Assembly (NCBI GenBank): GCA_029959085.1
Contig: JARWIR010000001.1
Coordinates: forward strand, 67,208,899-67,272,898
Direction of reading: 5' to 3'
Length of the DNA: 64,000 bases
Origin: Nemophila menziesii
Lineage: Eukaryota; Streptophyta; Magnoliopsida; Boraginales; Hydrophyllaceae
The position numbers and the translations under genes were made by a program. This document shows, in pieces, positions 20,209 through 32,358 of this stretch. Numbering within the stretch: the stretch's first letter is position 1; each line of letters opens with the position of its first letter. Under the pieces are notes generated by a model. The model did not search any database. It had not been told where the DNA came from and saw only the letters and a program-made list of their open reading frames with translations.

Positions 20209-21735
20209 TGTTGTTACGCGAGATAAAGGTCCAGAACGCAACACCGATAACCAGCCTCGCGCTGGTTAAGATACGTTTTCTAAACTTTCCTCTTAGTGTA
20301 GATTAGCTTAAATGCTTTATTGAGTCTTTTCGAGTCGTGGGGACACGACTCATTTTTGAGTTTGGGGTGGGGTTCGTTGCCTCATCCCAATTTTTATGTG
20401 TTATTTGCTTTATTTGCTTTCAATAAAAGAATTTTCGGAGTTGCGTTTGACCGTAGAAATTTTTAAATATCCCTTTAAGCATACTCTTGATAAATCTATG
20501 ATAGTAAATAGTGGACTTTAGGGATTGATATAAAACGCACTTACAATTGCATGCGAACATAGGTAACTGATAGGAAAAATTAATGAACAATGCAAATGAA
20601 GTAAGCTTGTACTCAAGGAATATGTTTGGTGTGTAGAACGTGAAATCCTAATTAGTAGAGAACCCACCTAGATATGAACTAAAGACAAGCTATGTATTTA
20701 GGAAAATGATAGGGGCAGTTCTTTGTTAGCCATTTGTGCCTTTTTAGCTTTCTATCCCTTGTATTAATTATTATCCGTCTTAGCCCACTTTGAGCCTTAG
20801 CCTTTTCTTTGTAGCCACGATATAAGCCATTATCCCTTAGATTATTAGGCATGACCATATGACCCGCACTTGAATCACAATCCTGAGACATGTCTCGAGC
20901 TTGAGTTTGGGATGGTGGGACCACATATGGGGAATTTAATGGGTTGGGATCGATGTACTTTGTATTGTAGCACAATTGCAGATGATATATACTTGTAACT
21001 CTTTGCCGGGAATGAGAAAAAGTGAAAAAGAAAAAAAAATGAAAAATCCATACAGTAGGAACCGGGAACCCGGATTCATCAAAACCGGGAACCCGGTTTG
21101 CTCCTGTACAAAAAAAAAGATGAAAAAAAAGAAAAGAAAAAGAAAAATATGAATGAATAAAACATCCGGCAAAGTGGAATTTTCTGAAAATCATCTTATT
21201 TATAGTGGGTAGACATGGGACGCTAAATTGTTGCGTATATGGGTGAGTGAGAACATCTTTTTGAGCGTTAACTCAAGCTCGAGGACACTGTTGTTGGTAA
21301 GTGAGGAGAGAGCCAAAAGCTCACTTTAAATTTACCAAATATACATATCCACCCGTCCTTAAGCCAATATTATAACCGTAAAGACCTCGTGATTCCTAAG
21401 TGCGTAGTGAATTTATGATTCTGTTGATAGGGAATACACTAGGTGGAACGTTCAAAGCGAGGTAGGATTAATGACCACCCTATAGCCATCATACAGAGAT
21501 GAGTACAAGTGTAACCTTCAAGCATTGCGACTTTAATTTTATGATTGAGATTATGTATGTTTGATGTTGCATGATTAGTGTATGTGTATATTAGTTTCTA
21601 TTGTTTGTTATATGAGATTTATTTTGAGAATTGCTTTAGGGTTTATTTGCTAGCTTCTATTTGTTTATACGTTTACTTCTACACCTTTGTTTTGATTTAC
21701 TTTGTCGGGACGACAAAGGTTTGAGTTGGGGGTCT
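20209..21735 (+). other. 3' non-coding region of element E
   Basis: No credible ORF. It holds blocks also present in A and D: the hairpin at 20332-20351, G-rich 'gagtttggggtgg' at ~20358 and ~20908, the inverted pair CTTTGCCGG (21001-21009) / CCGGCAAAG (21166-21174) enclosing two CCGGGAACCCGG motifs (21059-21100), and the 24-nt block at 21301-21324. It ends in the PPT 'ttgagttgggggtct' at the LTR. Confidence 0.75.
20332..20351 (+). other. Conserved hairpin after the accessory ORF, element E
   Basis: GAGTCGTG-GGGA-CACGACTC, a perfect 8-bp stem with a GGGA loop, about 125 bases after the ORF stop. A (28162-28181) has one mismatch and D (45369-45388) one G-U pair in the same stem. Confidence 0.65.
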
Positions 21736-23295
21736 TGATGTCTCCCTAATTGTTCTTATTTTCGACCCTTGGGAGACATCATTTTTTGTGTTTATTTAAT
21801 TAATTTGATAGACTTTTGGACTAAATTTGCAATAATCCGGAATTACCTTTTTATTTCTAGCATTTTTTATTTATTAAACTTTTGCGCGTAATATTGGTAT
21901 TTTAGTGAAAATTTTACAGGTTTTAGATGTTAGCTAGGAGAGGAATCCGAGGAGAAAGTCAAAGATCGTGAATTAGAGTCAAGACTTGAAGATAAATCCC
22001 GAAGATATTATTTTTAGAGCTGAAAATCCATTTTCCAGGCCATAGATTGCTGATTTCGAGGTGCTTAAGCGATGATTTAGCCGCTGACCTTTGAAGAGAA
22101 AACATTCCTTATCGAGTTACGGAACTTTAGCAACTGGAATGAGGTCAATCGGAGTCATAACGCATCGGGAAAAGCCGTTTTAGTGAAGGTGTATCAGCAG
22201 TTACGGGATTTTGGGCTTAGAAAGTAGGCTTGAACATTTAATTAGTCTTTTATTTTCTGGTCCAAGCCCTAGTACGAATTTATGCTTATAAAAGGAGGTC
22301 TGGACTTCTATTTTTTCACACAATTCATATTCCACAAGATTAAACACCAGAGAGAAGCAACAGAAGGAAGAAAGAAGAAGCTACAAGAGCTGGAGTGGGT
22401 CTATAGCTCCGTTCGTAGTCATTCCAATTCCGGAAATTAGGTTCTTTTTATATTTTAATTTTGTAAACAATATGAATTCCCTTTCTTTTAATTTAGTTTT
22501 TAATTTTAATATGAGCTAAGCTCTTCATAGTGCTTGAGAACAAACAATGGGTGAATCTTAATTTTATGAAATAACGAATGTTGAATTTGGGTTTATGCTA
22601 AATTAAATTAGATTGGGTTTATTACTCTTTTCGATAATTTGTGATTATTTACTGATTTTAGAGTCGCGAACTAAAATTAGGTATTAGTATCTAAGCTATT
22701 CCACATATGTGGCGTGTGGATCATCCTGACGGAAGGTTTAGGTATAGAATTAATTATTCAATCTAGGATAAAAGCTATTGATTCTGACGAACTTAACTAA
22801 TTCTAGGGCCAATGAGGTAAAACACTTAAACATCCAACGGTGGATCATATTTACCCTGACAGGACTAGTGACACTTTAGGATCGCCTTATAGTCCACCCT
22901 GACGGGGGTATAAGGAATTTAGAATCCCGACCATTGTAATTGACCAATTTAGCCCTTAAACAACATAAGTTAGGAAGTAAGATTAGGAGGATCCTTGCGT
23001 TCTCAAGTACTACATCTCATGTTGCGTTTTCATTCATTTTACTTGCGTCTTAGCTTTTACTTGCATTTATAATTTGTCTTTCATTTAGTAGTTTTAATAA
23101 ACAAAACCAAACAAACATTTTATTATCTTTTACTTTCATAAGTGCATCAATCACTACTTGCTAAACATTGTGATCAACCATCCGTCCTTGGAACGAATCT
23201 GTATTATCATACATACTACTTGGGACAACCGTACACTTGCGGTTGTGGTTCGATTAGCATTTGCATTTATTTTTAGAACACACAAAGGACCACCA
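21736..23295 (+). mobile_element. 3' LTR of element E
   Basis: 1,560 bp, same ends as the 5' LTR. It retains a stretch near 22690-22716 with the palindrome CCACATATGTGG that the 5' LTR lost. Confidence 0.95.
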
Positions 23296-23300
23296 ATATA

Positions 23301-26300
23301 GGAGAGGTAGTACCCACTTCTATGGTATTACAAATGGCGGATCGCTCACTCTCCCGACAAGTAGGTGAAATTGAAGATGTTTTAGTTAAAGCTGGTACTT
23401 TTATTTTTCCTTGTGATTTTATTATTCTTAACTACGACACAGATAAGAATGTCTCCATCATCTTGGGTAGACCATTCTTAGCCACGTGGCGTACACTAAT
23501 AGATGTTGAGAATGGTGAGTTGATCATGAGGGTCCAAGACGAACAGGTACGATTCAATGTGTTTAAGGCTATGAAGTTTCCAAATTTGAAAGATAAATAT
23601 TTCAAAATAGATGTCATCAGTAAAATTACTCAAGAAGTCTTCAATGAAGCAAGCCTAGATGATGATCTTGACAAAGCCTTAGCACTTGAATCACAAGAGG
23701 AAAACGAAAATACCACTGACGAAGTTGCTGCATTAAATATACGAGAACAACTTCGAGAATCAAGTGACATTGAACCTATAAAGAAACCATCCATAATATG
23801 TCCAGCTGTTCTTGAAGAAAACCCCCTTCCAGATCATCTACGCTATGCATGTTTAGGTACAAACAAAACTTTGCGCGTTATTATTTCTGCTAACCTTTCA
23901 GGTCCCCAACAAGAGAAGCTCCTTCATGTGCTTCACGCTAACAAAGAAGAAATTGGATGGACTATTGACGACATCAAGGGAATTAGTCCTTCCGTTTGCA
24001 AACATAAAATTATTCTTGAGAATGAAGGAGGGCGATCTATAGAGGGACAAAGAAGACTCATGCCAGCTATGAAAGAAGTGGTAAGGAAGGAGGTAATCAA
24101 GTTACTAGACGCGGGAATTATCTATCTGATTGCTAGCAGTGATTGGTTTAGTCCAGTGCAATGTGTTCCAAAGAAATGAGGTATTACTACTGTCCTTAAT
24201 GATCAAGGTGAAGCCATACCATCAAGAACAGTTGTGGGGCAGCGAGTATGCAATGACTACCAAAGACTCAACAAAGCTACAAAGAAAGATCACTTCCCGT
24301 TACCATTCATTGATCAGATGCTAGAGAAACTCGCAGGGAGAGAGTATGATTGTTTCCTTGACGGATATTCAGGTTATAATCATATTTGTGTGGATCCCCT
24401 CGATCAACACAAAACAACTTTTACTTGTCCGTTTGGCACCTTTGCTTATAGAAGGATGCCGTTTAGTTTATGTAATGCACCTGCCACGTTCCAGAGGTGC
24501 ATGATGGCTATATTTTGGGACATGATTGAAAAATACTTGGAGGTTTTTATGGATGATTTTTCGGTGTTTGGAGATAGTTTTGATGATTGTTTGAATAATC
24601 TTGAGAAAGTCCTTGTGAGATGTAGAGAAAAAGATCTTGTGCTTAATTGGGAAAAATGCCACTTCATGGTTCAAGAGGGAATTGTGTTGGGACATAAAGT
24701 TTCGAAGACAAGGATGGAGGTTGATCGTGCTAAAATTGAAGTTATCAAAACATTACCACCTCCAGTTTCTATAAAAGGAGTAAGAAGTTTCTTGGGTCAC
24801 GCAGGATTTTACCGATGATTAAAGATTTCTCCAAAATCGCAAAACCGCTTTGTTCTTTACTTGAAAAGGATACTTCTTTTAACTTTACTGACGAATGTCT
24901 TCAAGCGTTTGTGACGATTAACGAGAAGCTAATCTCCTCACCTATTGTTATACCTCCTGATTGGAAAGCTCTGTTTGAACTTATGTGCGATGCTAGTGAT
25001 CACGCAATGAGCGTTGTGTTGGGGCAGAGTAAAGACAAGCTCTTCCACACAATTTATTATGCAAGTAAGACCTTCAACGCTGCCCAGATGAATTATACAG
25101 TAACAGAGAAAGAGATGTTGGTCGTAGTATATGCTTTTGATAAATTTCGTTCCTACTTGATTGGAAAGAAAACTGTTGTATACACGGACCACTCAGCTAT
25201 TAGATACCTCATGGAGAAAAAGGACGCTAAGCCGCGTCTAATCAGATGGGTACTGTTGCTGTAAGAATTTTACATAGATATTCAAGACCGAAAAGGATGA
25301 GAGAATCAAGTTGCTGATCATTTATCAAGGCTCGAAGGATCTGATGGAAACAAAGAACCATTATTGGTTAAAGAGGTATTCCCTGATGAACAACTTTTTG
25401 CTATTAAAGATCCGTTTGTGCCATGGTATGCAGATCTAGTCAACCTCATCGTGAGTGGTGTATTCCCCAAGGATATCAATCCACAAAAAAGACAAAGATT
25501 ATCTCACCAAGCTAAACAGTACTTTTGGGATGAACCATACCTTTGGAAAATTTGTAGCGACCAAGTAGTTCGAAGATGTGTCCATGAAAGCGAAGTTGAT
25601 AAGATTATAGCAAGCTGTCATAGATCACCATATGGTGGTCACTTTAAAGGCAATAGAACTGCAGCTAAAATTATTCAATTCGGTTTCTATTGGCCTACCC
25701 TACACAGAGATTGTCATCGTTTCGTCCAGTCATGTCAAAGATGCCAGTTCACTGGTAATATATCCAAGAGGGATGCGATGCCACTCAACAATATTCTAGA
25801 AGTTGAAATCTTTGATGTATGGGGGATAGATTTCATGGGACTTTTTGTCACTTCCCATGGTAATATTTATATTTTGCTTGTAGTGGACTATGTATCAAAT
25901 GGGTAGAAGCAGTGGCAACACCAAAGAACGATGCTCAAACAGTGATAAAATTCTTAAAGACACATATCTTTTCAAGACACAGTACGCCACGAATTCTCAT
26001 CAGTGACAGAGGTACCCATTTCATCAATGTTCAATTGAGAGCCCTCCTTCATAAGTTTGGAGTGAGACACCGCATTTCAACCGGTTATCACCCACAAACT
26101 AACGGTCAAGCTGAAGTTTCTAACCGAGAAATTAAATCTATCCTTGAGAAGACCATGAATAAAACAAGGAAGGACTGGTTATTAAAGCTAGATGATGCTC
26201 TCTGGGCTTACAGAACAGCATTTAAAACACCAGTTGGGCATCTCCATATCGCATGGTCTACGGCAAAGCGTGTCATCTACCTATTGAGATTGAAGCTCGA

Positions 26301-26770
26301 GCCTTCTGGGCTATTAATCCTCTGAATCTAGACCCAGAACTGGCCGGGAAACAAAGGTTGATGCAGTTGAACGAGTTGGAGGAGTTTCGCTATCTTGCCT
26401 ATGAAAATTCACGTCTCTACAAAGAAAAAACAAAGAGATGGCATGATAAACGACTCCGTCCAAAGCACTTCGAGAGAGGACAAAAGGTTTTATTATACAA
26501 CTCTCGATTCTCGAACTACCAGGAAAGCTTGAATTCCGTTGGGGAGGACCTTACATTGTTATGAAAGTCACACCGAATGGAGCGATTGAAATTGAACATC
26601 CAACCGAACAAAGGACATTCATGGTGAATGGCCAGCGTTTGAAAAGATACCATGACAGTGAAGACTTTGTTCGAGAGGAGACAATCCATCTCGCAACGCT
26701 TAGCCTGAGGTACACGTCTAACTCAAAGACGTTAAACAAAAGTGCTCTTGGGAGACACCCCTTGTTTTAA
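23301..26770 (+). pseudogene. protease end, RT, RNase H and integrase of element A (decayed)
   Basis: Coding sequence of A resumes directly after the E target duplication. Protease tail ([10 protein letters not shown]), RT (FMDD near 24549), RNase H with intact YTDHSA, integrase with WGIDFMG and GQAEVSNRE, and a C-terminal tail are all recognisable, so the enzyme order is that of Athila. It is broken by TGA at 24177, a frameshift near 24815, stops near 25262 and 25298, and further frameshifts near 25903, 26235 and 26520. No functional product is possible. It retains the RNase H Asp that E has lost. Confidence 0.9.
26714..26732 (+). other. Post-pol hairpin of element A
   Basis: ACGTCT-aactcaa-AGACGT followed by 'taaacaaaagtgct' and 'gggagaca'. 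It sits where E has a hairpin with a different stem. Confidence 0.6.
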
Positions 26771-26924
26771 TTGCTTTTTAGATTAGTTTTATGCTTTGTA
26801 GTGTATATTGTTAAAGTTAGTGTATATTTTTTGTGTTTACAAGCTAATAGGAGAGAAAGGTAGTGTGTTATTATGCAGGAAATGAGTTTGAGGAAAAGGA
26901 AATATTTGGGAAAAATTCGGTTCA

Positions 26925-27262
26925 CTGGCCGGTAGGCCGGTCAAACCACCGGCATGCCGGTGGAGAGACACGTGCCCACGGGTTGGTGACTCGGGTCCTG
27001 AACAGAATATGCGAAAAAGAAAGGCCAGGCGCACCGGTATGCCGGCCAAAGGAGAAACACGTCCCCACGGGTTCCAAGGCACGGGTTTTTTGACGGAGTT
27101 GTTTCCGGACGAAAAACAGCACCGGCATGCCGGTGTACTGCCGGTAAGCCGGCGAACCAAAAACACGTGGCCTCGGGTATGGTATCGGGTATGGTCTCGG
27201 GTACAAGACAGAAAGGTGTAAGAAGGAATCACGTCCAGCACCGGTATGCCGGCGCTAGGTCG
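26925..27262 (+). repeat. Palindrome-module array of element A (ACCGGCATGCCGGT type)
   Basis: Three to four ~100-120 bp modules. Each has one or two CCGG..CCGG palindromes: CCACCGGCATGCCGGTGG at 26946-26963 (18 bp, perfect), CACCGGCATGCCGGTG at 27120-27135 (perfect) and near-perfect CACCGGTATGCCGG copies near 27033 and 27240. Each palindrome is followed by a 'cacgt..cc.cgggt' linker. Strongly GC-rich; position as in E. Confidence 0.85.
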
Positions 27263-27350
27263 GTTTTGAAGGGTTTTATTCCTATTCCAATTCTTACCTT
27301 ATCAAGAGTTAACCCTAGCCACCTCTACAAGAAATTTTCAGACCCAAGCA

Positions 27351-27358
27351 CTATAAAT
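27351..27358 (+). promoter_or_regulatory. Putative internal TATA box of element A
   Basis: ctataaat(acacc), about 90 bp after the palindrome array and 277 bp before the accessory ATG. The leader downstream is C/A-rich. The box is nearly identical to the TATA of the A and D LTRs. Confidence 0.55.
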
Positions 27359-27627
27359 ACACCTTGAAGCTTTTACAAACCTCCACAATTAACACAACAA
27401 CATCAATAATCCTCTCCTCCATCCTCCATAAACACAAATTCTTCATCAAATTCATTACACTACACCATAAAACACCATCAAGAACATCAAGCTTTCAAGA
27501 ATTCTTCCAATATTCATCAAGAAACCTTCTTCTTTCATCAAATCCAAGCAACAAACTCAAGCTACACTAATCTTTCTTAACTTTTTAATTCATCCTTGGT
27601 GTAACTTGAGTTGTGGGTCAATCAAAC

Positions 27628-28122
27628 ATGACAAACAGAATTGATGCTATGGATTACAAGAGGAAGTGTTCCATCCTAAGGAAGAACAAAAAATTGCCTG
27701 AAGCCACCATTGAAAATCCTATCAATCTTGAGGAGGCTATTGACGAATCAAAAATAGAGACACCAGCACAACCACAACCAAAGAGATTAACAACTAGGAT
27801 GTCTGTACCATCAAAGCCTAAAGCAAAGGCAAAAATTCATGATCAAGATTCTTCCTCTTCCTCTTCTAAGGATAATTCGTGTATTCCCCCATGGGCTATT
27901 AAATTGCAACATGAAGAAGAACGTTTAAGAGAAGAAAATAGAGAACTTTGGGCGGAAATTACACAGATTAATTCACAATTGGAAGAAGTAACTACGATCA
28001 TGGATATTGATAAATATTTGTACGGAGGAGGAGGAGGACATGATGGATCTTTATGGCGAGCTGGGTACACCGCTCTAATTCTCTTTCTTAATAGCTTGTA
28101 TGCATTAGGTAGTTTACTTTAG
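27628..28122 (+). CDS. Accessory ORF of element A, internally deleted
   Basis: ATG at 27628 gives MTNR, as in D and E; an in-frame ATG lies 15 bases upstream but lacks that conservation. About 164 codons: a Lys/Arg-rich N-terminus, a Pro/Lys/Ser-rich middle, then a Glu-rich heptad stretch (near 27910-28005) that should form a coiled coil, and a hydrophobic tail that may be read-through into former non-coding sequence. The central plant-transposon-protein domain seen in D and E is missing, so this is probably a deletion derivative. Function unknown. Confidence 0.6.
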   Translation: MTNRIDAMDYKRKCSILRKNKKLPEATIENPINLEEAIDESKIETPAQPQPKRLTTRMSVPSKPKAKAKIHDQDSSSSSSKDNSCIPPWAIKLQHEEERLREENRELWAEITQINSQLEEVTTIMDIDKYLYGGGGGHDGSLWRAGYTALILFLNSLYALGSLL

Positions 28123-29614
28123 TTTTAATTTTAAATTTTATTGCTTTATTGAGTCTTTTTCGAGTCGTGGGGACACGTCTCACTTTTGAGTTGGGGGTGG
28201 GGATTCATTGTCCTCATCATCTTTTTGTTTTTTCATAAAATTTAAAAAATTTAGGTTGAATTAGGCATAGAATATGTTGAATGTACCTATTTGAGCATGA
28301 TTTAATTAGGTCAATTATAGTAAGTAGTACGTTTTTGAAAGATGTGACAAATATGTTTAGCATGCATGTATGAAAACAGGAAATAAAAGATAGAAAAGTT
28401 AATGAGCAATGCTAAGAAGTTACGTTGAAACTTAGGGAGAGTTATTTGGTGTGTAGAACGTGAGGTTTGAAATTAGTTGAAAACCCGCTTATATATGAAC
28501 TAGTAGTGAAAAAAAAATAACAAAATCCAGTAGTTAGAAAGATGAATAAGACAGTTCTTTCATATTGAAGCCACTTGAAGCCTTTTATACCTTCTCACCC
28601 TTTTTATTTGATTATTGTTATTATTTATCCGTCTTAGCCCCTCTGAGCCTTCTAAAGCCTTTTATTTAACCACATTATAATCCATACCCTTAGTTTGTAG
28701 GACTTATCTATATGACCCGCACTCGAATCGCAAAACCTGAGACAAGTCATTTTTAGAGCTTGAGTTTGGGGTGGTGGGTTTCATCATTAGGGAAAATTGG
28801 GTTTGTCGTTTGGGTATTTGTAATTGTGATTTTATTGATGATGAAAAAGAAAGTTATTATGTAACCCTTTGCCGGGGTAATAGTGAATGAAAAAGAAGCT
28901 ACGAGCTAAAATTATGAAAAGGCATAATTATGAAAAATAGCGTGATATCTCGAACATCAAAAAGAGAGTCATAGCTATACAAAAGAAAAAATTGATATGA
29001 AAAGAATATATATTCGGACCGGCAAAGTGGAAATTGTATATCATCATCAAAAAGGTTTTAATTGGGATTATTGGGGATGCATATCGAAAGCATCATAAAT
29101 TGGGTTGAGTGAGAACATCTTCGAGTGAAAACTCAAGCTCTAGGGCGATTCGTTGATGGCTAGTGAGGAGAGAGCCAAAAGCTTACTTTTTCATTATCCA
29201 AATATACCACACCGTCCCTAAGCCAAGTTATAACCAAAGACCTTAAGATTTCTAACTACTTGGTGGAGAAACAATTGAGCTATTAGTTAGTAGGTAAGTG
29301 GACCATTGAATGCTATATTAGGACCTATGAACAACCTACAGCCAGTAGCATGAACTATGTTATCAACCTCTTCTTCTGGCATTGCAAAATTAATCTTGAC
29401 TTGAATTCATGGATTGTTGATTACGTGTATATTGAGCATACTTGTGCATTATTTCTTGTACATTACTACATGAGACTTATTAGGTATTATGCTCTAGGAT
29501 CATTCATTATGTTCTATTCTTATTCTCCTCCGACTTCTTCTTCTTGTTTATTTGTCTACCCTACTATTCTTTATTTTTATTGTATCGGGACGATAAGACT
29601 TTGAGTTGGGGTCT
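28123..29614 (+). other. 3' non-coding region of element A
   Basis: No credible ORF. Conserved with D and E: hairpin 28162-28181, G-rich motif copies near 28187 and 28760, CTTTGCCGG (28867-28875) / CCGGCAAAG (29019-29027), and the 24-nt block at 29163-29186. The PPT context 'ttgagttggggtct' abuts the LTR. Confidence 0.75.
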
Positions 29615-31119
29615 TGATGTCTCCTCATTTGTGATCATAAAATCTACTTCTGAGACATCATTTTAGGCGTATTTATTAGTTTATAGGTCGATTTACGCAT
29701 GGTTTAGTACACTTTCCTATTTTGTGTCTTGAATTGATTAATTATTATTTTTAGAGCATATGGGGTTTAATTGTTTATTGAGTGTGAAGCTTTAAAGATA
29801 TAAGGTAATTAATTAGAGTCCAAGTCAATTCTAAGAGCTAAAGGAAAGAAGATAAACATGAAAATTGAAGATAAGGAAGTAAAAGCTAAAAATATGGAAA
29901 AGGAAAAGCTGCCATAAATCTGAATTCCAGCACCTACGACCATAAATCAGCTCATATCTCAAAATCGGTGAGGATTCTGGAGAAACGGTCAAGAGAAAAG
30001 TTAAATATATTTCCAAGACGATGAATTTCGACTACTCATACGCGTCAAACGGATAATAATTAAAGCTGTTAAGACCAAAACAAAAACGGGGCTAATTCCA
30101 TATTTTTGGGCTACGAATTTGAGTTGGGCTAGGAGTCCAACACTTACCTTCTCCTTCAAGAAAACGATTAGGTCTTCCTATACACTATAAATACAGCCTC
30201 TTAACATTAGAAAATCATCCTTGGCCAAACCTTAAGCCAAGAGGAAGCTTACAACACAAGAAAAGAAGTCTGGAAGGAGCTGTTCATCAATAATGTCTTC
30301 TTCAATCTTTGAATTTGTAATTTCTTTATTTTCTTCCATTAGTACGAGCTAAATTTCTATTTAGCTTGATTTTTAGCATATATGTATGAAACCTAGTGTT
30401 GATTGAAATTTGGGAATTCAATGTTTTAAATTGAATTATTGTTTTTATTCTCTGTTTATGTGTTGGAATTTATATTATGTCTTCTTGTGGATCGTGACCA
30501 TATAGAATTACCATCATAGTAGTTAAGTAATCATTGACAACGGTATATTTAACTATAGGTTTAGCACATAACGTCTAGTGTACGGTTTAGATCTGACAAA
30601 TCAACATAACTAGATAATCACCATGGTTTAGTGTATTGCTATGTAACCAATTGCAGGAAAGGTTTGCTTAGGACTCCTTATTGACACAGGTAAACCCTAT
30701 TTAAAACTACCTAGCGCAATTGGAATTGGTTATTGAAATACTAAATAATTCACCCTTACATGTTTAGAACGTCAAAACTAGTGGGGATTACATGCTATAT
30801 ACTCAAGTTAAACTCTCATACTATCTTCTTCTCTTGCATTTAATTTTCTGTCTTTACTTTATTAGTTTAATTTAGTTAATAAAAAACCCAATAAAAATCT
30901 ATTTGTCTTTTATTTCTTTGCGTTTTATTTGTTCTAGCTTTTAATATTTGCACTCGATTATTGCATAAGATCTTTCTAACCTTCGTAGTCTCTGCAGAAC
31001 GGATCTCACTTATTTATTTAAAACTTGCATACGATCTGTATACTTGCAGAACCGTGCTAGGGTAGGGTGATTATTTGCACTTATTTATATCATATTTTAT
31101 CACATCCTAGTCGACACCA
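29615..31119 (+). mobile_element. 3' LTR of element A
   Basis: 1,505 bp, TGATGTCTCC...GACACCA, followed by the target duplication CTCCT. TATA near 30184-30193. Confidence 0.92.
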
Positions 31120-31124
31120 CTCCT

Positions 31125-31756
31125 TATAAAACAATTATTCTTTATCATCTTTACTCAAAAAACCCATAAATTTTTGTAAAATCTTCATCTGAAACATGGA
31201 AACTCGTGCTCATCAAAATGCTACTCTCCCTTATGGGATTGCTCTTATTTACTTTTTGATTGATGTTAAGAAAAATTTCTTCTCCTAATCCTCACGATTT
31301 TGAGCCCGCGTGGGGGATTGATTTTCGTTTTTTAAAAACTATGAAAATCTTTATTTACAATGGTCAATACACTGACAAGCACTCTTTTGATCATTTTCCG
31401 GAAGATCTTCAAAAATCAATCTTAAACGATATTTATAGCAATGACATTCTACGGCTCTTCCTTTAGAATCTTTTAACATCCCTCCTCCTTCGACCAATCT
31501 GGTACCTACCCCTCCTCCTACTCACCGAGCTCCTCGTATCCCACCATTGAATGTTTTTTCCTCAAATGTTGCTACAAAGGATGATATAAATAAGGTCTTA
31601 AATGTGATCAAAGACGGTTTTGCGAAAGTGAAAAGTTGGTTTGAGAATATGAACGATAAGATTGAGGGCTTGACATACGAGGTGTCTTGTCTCCGAGATG
31701 ATGTGTCAAGAAGAAGGTCAAGGAGTCGGTCAAGGAGTTCATCACCGAATATCTAA
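31125..31756 (+). pseudogene. Plant-transposon-protein ORF of element B, remainder
   Basis: Continuation of the ORF split by element A. Pieces in different frames ('ATLPYGIALIYFLID', then 31260-31466, then 31547-31756 ending in an Arg/Ser-rich tail 'RRRSRSRSRSSSPNI') show at least two frameshifts or stops. The tail resembles RS-rich nucleic-acid-binding tails, but this is only composition. Confidence 0.5.
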
Positions 31757-32085
31757 TTCTCTCTTGGATGGTTTTAGGTTGTTTTTCAAAAGAAAAAACT
31801 TGACTTCCTTTATCTTTTAAGTATTTGGTTGTGTTTTATGACTTTAGTATCGTATGTTGAACTTGTTTATTTTGGTTTATTTACTTTCGTATTTTAGTAT
31901 TTTGATCATTTTATTTTCGGGATTACAACGATATGTCTTAGTTTTTATGTTTATGATTATGCATTGGTTTTATGTTTTGTTTTGATTGTGTTTTGGATTA
32001 GTTGTGTCTGGTTCTTGTTTTACCTTTGTATGGATATTACCTTGTGTTACTAATCATTTTCTTAATGTTATAGGTGATATTGCAA

Positions 32086-32260
32086 TCTAGCTCTCTTGAA
32101 TCATACAATTGCATTTTAGCTCTTATAAATTTTGGTAATTGCATTTTTAGTCCCTAGTACTTTGAAAATTGCATTGTAGTCCCTATATTTAGAAAAAATT
32201 GCTTTTTAGTCCCTATATTTTATAACATTGCACTTTGATCCCTCAAATTTATAAAATTAT
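32086..32260 (+). repeat. ~28-bp degenerate tandem repeat
   Basis: About six units built on 'ttgcattttagtccctatat'. Copies vary in length and sequence. Confidence 0.7.
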
Positions 32261-32358
32261 TTCATAGTGCTAAAGGTTGGATAATATAATCTTTCATATG
32301 TAAAATTTACCATTTTAGACCAAACTTTTTACAAAAATTCACTTTAGTCCTTAAACAT

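Larger units (their letters stand above)
10519..23295 (+). mobile_element. Element E: Athila-like Ty3/Gypsy element, nearly complete
   Basis: LTRs at 10519-12043 and 21736-23295, flanked by the 5-bp duplication ATATA (10514-10518 and 23296-23300), inserted into the protease region of A. Length 12,777 bp. Contains PBS, gag-pol with one in-frame stop, post-pol hairpin, palindrome modules, TATA box, accessory ORF and a conserved 3' non-coding region. The LTRs differ by roughly 20-odd substitutions and two indels by my count, making it the youngest member of the nest. Confidence 0.95.
7059..31119 (+). mobile_element. Element A: Athila-like Ty3/Gypsy element carrying nested element E
   Basis: Bounded by LTRs at 7059-8573 and 29615-31119 and flanked by the 5-bp duplication CTCCT (7054-7058 and 31120-31124). 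Removing E and its duplication leaves about 11.3 kb, a normal Athila length. Order: LTR, PBS, gag-protease (interrupted), RT-RNase H-integrase, palindrome array, accessory ORF, 3' non-coding region, LTR. Coding regions carry many stops and frameshifts. The LTRs differ by several percent by eye, so it is older than E. Confidence 0.92.

Noticed and set aside
27009..27241. Short ORFs across the element A palindrome array
   Set aside because: Arise from GC-rich repeated modules lacking stop codons; no conservation with D or E.
7059..31119. A single giant 24-kb retrotransposon
   Set aside because: A second LTR pair with its own ATATA duplication lies inside, and the outer protease frame resumes across it, so it is two nested elements.
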